The notes below the pieces were generated by a model. That model saw only the letters and a program-made list of their open reading frames with translations. It was not told the origin of the DNA and made no database searches. The position numbers were made by a program, and so were the translations under genes. Shown one piece after another: positions 59,546-64,000 of a stretch of DNA of 64,000 bases. Every line of letters starts with the position of its first letter. Positions within the stretch are counted from its first letter, which is position 1. Source of the stretch: Monarcha castaneiventris obscurior (Eukaryota; Chordata; Aves; Passeriformes; Monarchidae); NCBI GenBank assembly GCA_026261815.1, contig JAMPIT010000510.1, positions 20,122,001 through 20,186,000 of the forward strand. Direction: 5' to 3'.

Positions 59546-62500
59546 GTAATTCCAACCCCTGGTGTTAATTTTGTCCCTTGGTTGTTTTGCTTTGTTTTCC
59601 ATGCGTCAGTTCTTTACTTGCAGATATGCAGTGTATGCTTATAGTTCCCTTGCTAAGAAAAAAGTCTGTTTGCACTTACAGGCAGTCCAGGAGAGCCAAG
59701 AGATTAATCTGAACTGAGTCATTCTGGTACCTGAATACAATCAACCTTTTCTTTATATTGCTTTTCGAATAATTCCCTTTAAAAGACAGTGCTTTTAGAA
59801 GTGAAATGAAATGGCACAGTTTAGAGATGTACTCTATAAGATTGTTTCAATGGGATCTCCTAGAAACATAGGCTGGGATTCATCTCATATCACTGTTGGT
59901 GACTCTCAGCTGGTGTGCCACAGAGCCATAATTTTAAGAAGGAAATCTCGCTCTACTTAAGCAACACGGTGATTTAAAAGCCAGCAGCGTTGAATTTAGT
60001 TGAGAGCAGCTTCAACTGCAAACTTTGTGTCTCAGATGGAAATAATAGATAAATAGGCCAAAGTCTGGACATAAGGCATGAAAAGGAAAGCTGTAGGTAG
60101 TACCACTCTGCTGGAGTGCTTGGAGTTGGAGCCTCTAGCCCTGAAAACAAGGCTCTCTGAAGCAGTCACCACGTTTGACCTTAGGTTTAGTTGTTCTCAG
60201 AGTTACAATACCTAGGCTAGGAATGGTAGGAAGTGAGAACACTTACCCTGGTCTCTTCAGAAATTACCTTCCCAGTGCAATATCCTCTTTTCAGCTTCTG
60301 CCTACCACTGAGCAGGAAGTTCTCTCCTCATTTACAATAACTGAGTACGATACCTGTGCATTTTTTCTACACACATCTTCTTAGTAAACAGGAACATAGG
60401 GGTGAGGGTGTACTGTAGAAGCAGGGCAAGATCCTCTTTTTTATCAGTAGAGGTGCATAGGTCAGAAATAGTCGCTTCTTGGATCCATAAACTATCAGGT
60501 GTGAGCATGGGTGACAATCAGAGAGAATATCTGAGTCACTGTCCCTGGAGGGCTGTGTTTCTGAGCAGGGTATTTTTTTCACTGCAATTCACCAACCTGT
60601 AATAATTGTCTGTGCCCTTCTTAATACCCCTGATGCTGACAAAACTTCTAAGGGTTCATTGTCTTTGCTGATGAAAAAATCTGTTTGTTTACTTACACAG
60701 TGGATTAAAGTGGGTGATGTTGTCATACCAAGCTAACAGCTGTGCTTCTCTCTCCAAGGTTCTACAAGAATATCCTGTGCTTCTGATCCATCCCAGCCTT
60801 TAGCCTAATGTGTTAATGACAGTCACTCTGGGTGTGAATTTATGCTAACAATGCAGGTTCCATTTCAGCAGTGATACAGATACAGATTTCACTCAGTTGC
60901 CCATGTCTTAGGGTAGCAGCTCACGAAACAATCAGTGTCCCACCTTTAAAACATTACTGTGCAAGAGTCAACACCTATAGCTTCACTGGGAATCATCATG
61001 GTGTAACTTAACCAAGATAAAACTGCCTCAGCTGGCACACACAGCATTGCTTCAGGAGCCTGGCTAGCACAGCTACATGGATGGGAGGTCTTTGAATTTC
61101 TAATAATGTTTTGTAGCCAGACAGCTTTGGTTTGGTCTTTGCTAATTGATACTTCACCAATTTATCCCACTTTTTGTGACTGTTCAGGTCAGGCAGAGTG
61201 GTTAGGCCACTTCAAAGCAGAGCAGAGATCATGCCAACAACTGCAGCTGCAAGGGTCTTTGTTTTTGCAGGTCTTATGTTCAGTTTTCACCAGTGTTAAA
61301 TAAAGAATTTTTAGCATAACGCAATCTTACTTAAGGAATATGTAAGTTATTTTGCAGCACATTTTATTTAAAGCAACAAATAAAGAAATATGAGAAACAT
61401 GGAGACTTGTTTGGTCTCGAGAATTTCATCTCACTTCTGTGTCACTGCTAAGTGTAAACAGTCAAAAATACATTTAAGCCTGCCAAAAATTATAAACCAA
61501 GCAATAAGGTGCCATCTTCTTTCTTCTCCAATAAAGAAACTACTATTTTTTCTGAGATGTTTTCCAGAGAAATGGCATACACTGCTCCAAGGTCCTTATA
61601 TGTGCTCTGGAGAAAGCCTTTACTCTTGGCTGGTTGTGTTGTTAACAGTAAACTCAGAGATGATATTCTGCCTGGAAGGATGAGCACCAAAAGATGAAGG
61701 CTCCATGTATAAAACCAATAAGCCTTTAATATCAAAAAATAGGAGAGCAGTCATGAAAGCAATGGTTTCTTGTTTTAAAATACTAAAATGTTCGTGGTTT
61801 TTATGGGAGTTTCCAGGCAGTAAGTAGGCTAAAACAGAGATAAAATATGCCAAGCAGAATATAGGGCTACAATCAGAAGAAAAATACTCGAAAGGAAAAA
61901 GCAGGTCCAGCAATGTTTTTATTGTGAAGTTTTTCACCGTGGCTGGTTAAACACCACCACAAGTTTCCCAGAGGTTGTGCAGTCCTTGGAGATACCCAAA
62001 CCAAACTGGGCATGGCTCTGAGCAACCTCATCTAGCCAGACCCACTCTGGGCAGGAATTTGACTACATATCTCTTCCAATGTATATGGTTCTGTGGTCTT
62101 TACAGAGTTGATCCTAGACCCACTGGTACCATTAGGACAGCCTCCCCCACCACACATATCTGCTGTTCCATCTCTTTGGGTAGGATTCATTCCAAGTCAT
62201 GAGACATCTAGCCCCAGCAATGACTTTGGTTCTTTCATCAGTCAGTGCCAAGAAACAGTATTTCCAGAAGTGGTTCAGTACATCTTTGTTATCTTCTGCT
62301 TTAGGATGGGATACATCTGAATATGCCTGTTTCATTCCACGGAGTTTATCAGAGATCCAAACGAGTAGCTCAGGTGGATCACAGAATTTTGGACATCTCC
62401 ACTTGGTGAAACAAATCCCACCCTAGCAGGGCAAATACCAGCAGCACATGGTTCATGGACCTCTTCAAAACATTTTTCCATGTTGCTGTCATCTTGCATG

Positions 62501-63016
62501 AAATACTTTCCATTTAAATGGAGAAATAAAGGAGCAGCTACAGGACTCATTTGCAAAATCTTCAGCTTGTTTCAGGGAAGGAGAAAGAACTACTGTCAAT
62601 ATCTGATTATGATGGTTGTGCCACCTGATTTTGTTCCTGTAGAAGGAAAGCCAGGAATTGCAGCTGTTATCACCTGGAATACCCCCCCAAACCAAACCAA
62701 ATAAATAATGACATTATTGGCCCTGTGACTCTGTAGGGCAGATTGAAGAGAAATGTCAGACCATTTTGGAAGTGCTCTGGTCTGACCCAATATACAACTT
62801 CTTCAGGCTCAAATCATTTGTCTGCAACTGAACACAGTGAAAATATTTCAATATTATTTTGAAGCATTATCTTACTCTGATTAACAGGATACCTTTTCTG
62901 ATGTAACATGGTTTTTGCTTGTGATAACCAAAATGGAAAACATACAAATGTCAAAATACCTTCATCAAGCAGTCCAGCCTTTCTAATACATCTTTTCTTT
63001 TATTTTTTTCCTCCAG
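59546..63016 (+). other. FLT3: FLT3 intron 8
   Basis: 3.5-kb intron with one old CR1 fragment (61939-62098) and a 14-bp palindrome TCCATTTAAATGGA near 62507. Nothing else recognised. Confidence 0.85.
61939..62098 (+). mobile_element. Old CR1 3' fragment in FLT3 intron 8
   Basis: CCCAGAGGTTGTGCAGTCCT, TGGAGATACCCAAACC, GAGCAACCTCATCTAGCCAG and CTCTTCCAATGTATATGGTT CTGTGG match the CR1 3' end in plus orientation. Diverged. Confidence 0.8.
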
Positions 63017-63182
63017 AAAAGGGATTTATAAATATAACTGACTCTAAAGAAGATTTTGAAATTGGTGAGGAAGAGTTTTGCTTTGAAGTTAACTTTACAG
63101 CATATCCTCCAGTTAGATGCATGTGGCTATTTTCCGAAAAAACCTTTCCATGTAAACAAAGTTACAGTGTGGATGGACACAG
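63017..63182 (+). CDS. FLT3: FLT3 exon 9 (Ig-like domain 4, start)
   Basis: 166 nt, acceptor TTTTTTTCCTCCAG, donor ACAG|GTATTTG (weaker than the others). It encodes EKGFINITDSKEDFEIGEEE, then FCFEVNFTAYPPVRCMWLFS and EKTFPCKQSYSVDGH. It matches human exon 9 at EKGFIN, EEFCF-x-V, AYP-x-x-RC-x-W-x-FS and FPC. Sequons NIT and NFT. The next exon (human SISKFCNHKH) is not in the window. Confidence 0.98.
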
Positions 63183-64000
63183 GTATTTGAATATTTTGTA
63201 ATAATTTAGTATTTGTAATAATTTAATATTATTTAATTAAATATAATCTAATGTTTCCTCTTTATATCTCATTTGGATGGTTTACTGTCCATGTTTTGTA
63301 CTCTGTGTTTTGAAAATATGGATGGGCCACATGGTGAGACTGGGTTAACAAAAGGCACTCAAACATAATTTTGGCTTTCAACAACAGTTCACACAGGTAG
63401 CTTGTGGAATCACTTTATTCTCTGTTTATAGTAAACCCTTTGGTAAGTTATGCATCCAGCAACCTTTAGTTTATATGCATTTTGCCATTCCCTTTCTCTC
63501 TAACATAATTTCTGAGTCACAGATCTGTTGCAGTTTTCACACTGGATCACAAGTTCTGCATGTTCCCATTTTGTCATCCTGTTGTTGATGATGTTCCCAG
63601 TGTCTTTCAAAGAGCTCAGAGCAGGTCCAGGGCCCTGTGGTTCCCAGGCCTCTGCTAGGTCTGCTGGGCTGTGGCTGTGTCACAGAAACATACCGTTCTG
63701 CTCGTTACCCAGGTCATGGGTCCTTCCGCTGCTGCAGCAAAACATGTTTTCAATAAACCTGGTAGTTATCTACCTTTTCTGTTATTTCCTACAATGGACT
63801 TCTGGCATGAATCCTGTTTAAGGCTAATGTTTTCTCCATTCCCTAGGCTTTCTAATTCCTTGATAACATTATCTAATTTCCTTCAGGGTTTCTTTCAGGG
63901 TAGTCCCATGGCTTTGAAGGTAACAGCTCTTACTCACCTCAATGAAAGTAAAGCCAAGCTGCTCTTTTCAAGTTTTTACACTAGAAGTGAGCAGGACATA
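63183..64000 (+). other. FLT3: FLT3 intron 9 (partial)
   Basis: Intronic sequence to the right edge. I looked for an exon resembling the human SISKFCNHKH segment and did not find it. No repeat recognised apart from AT-rich low complexity at 63195-63250. Confidence 0.8.

Larger units (their letters stand above)
45394..64000 (+). other. FLT3: FLT3 gene, 5' part (partial, runs off right edge)
   Basis: FLT3 is a class III receptor tyrosine kinase of haematopoietic progenitors and dendritic cells. It binds FLT3 ligand through its extracellular Ig-like domains and signals through a cytoplasmic split kinase. Eight consecutive exons (2-9) are present with the same order and phases as the human gene. 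They encode the C-terminal part of the signal peptide, Ig-like domains 1-3 and the start of domain 4, about 386 codons. Diagnostic segments are ECISES, LGRECTSLFTI, KVGEPL, DSGHYTCSS, EKGFIN and SFPC-like TFPC. Seven N-glycosylation sequons are visible. Domains 4-5, membrane segment and kinase lie to the right. No frameshift or stop was seen in the exons, so the gene appears functional. Left limit is tentative. Confidence 0.95.

Noticed and set aside
63500..63640. Possible FLT3 exon 10 after GATCTGTTGCAG
   Set aside because: The translation in the required phase runs into a stop and does not resemble the domain 4 continuation.
1..64000. CRISPR arrays, tRNA or rRNA genes, prokaryotic operons
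   Set aside because: No such structure seen; the sequence is clearly vertebrate with spliced genes and CR1 repeats.

Overview
This is vertebrate genomic DNA, most likely from a bird. It has large introns with GT/AG splice sites, two CpG-rich promoter regions, and many fragments of the avian/reptilian LINE CR1, including the characteristic 3' end that repeats ATTCTRTG. The species cannot be fixed from the sequence; a crocodilian or turtle is possible but fits less well with the compact introns and CR1 load.

Two protein-coding genes run head to head, as PAN3 and FLT3 do on human 13q12.2. The left half (1 to about 31.4 kb) is the 5' part of PAN3 on the minus strand. Coding exon 1 is 31176-30753 (CCCH zinc finger and Gly/Ala-rich linker), exon 2 is 18126-18005, exon 3 is 9155-9089 and exon 4 is 7002-6932. 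All junction phases agree. The remaining exons (poly(A)-binding-protein contact, pseudokinase, coiled coil, PAN2-binding domain) lie beyond the left edge. PAN3 starts in a CpG island at about 30.4-31.85 kb with two very short upstream ORFs and a YY1/ETS-like element.

From about 31.9 to 44.7 kb is intergenic DNA with CR1 copies and no gene that I recognise. At 44.75-45.45 kb a second CpG-rich block carries two GC-rich minisatellites and is the probable start of FLT3. Exon 1 is uncertain; a 16-nt candidate at 45394-45409 fits phase, Kozak context and donor. FLT3 exons 2-9 (plus strand) are clear: 50849-50973, 52471-52673, 53444-53559, 55778-55895, 58443-58579, 59176-59315, 59392-59545 and 63017-63182. 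They encode the end of the signal peptide, Ig-like domains 1-3 and the start of domain 4 of the FLT3 receptor tyrosine kinase. The transmembrane and kinase exons lie past the right edge.

PAN3 acts in mRNA deadenylation and FLT3 in haematopoietic cytokine signalling. They are neighbours rather than partners, and their starts are some 14-20 kb apart. I found no tRNA, rRNA, CRISPR, intact mobile element or wholly new gene system. The most interesting unexplained items are a perfect 44-bp tandem repeat with a phased 12-bp palindrome at the probable FLT3 start, the uORFs of PAN3, cassette-exon candidates in PAN3 intron 4, loss of the usual Ig tryptophan in FLT3 domain 3, and a 13-bp inverted repeat at 41.5 kb.
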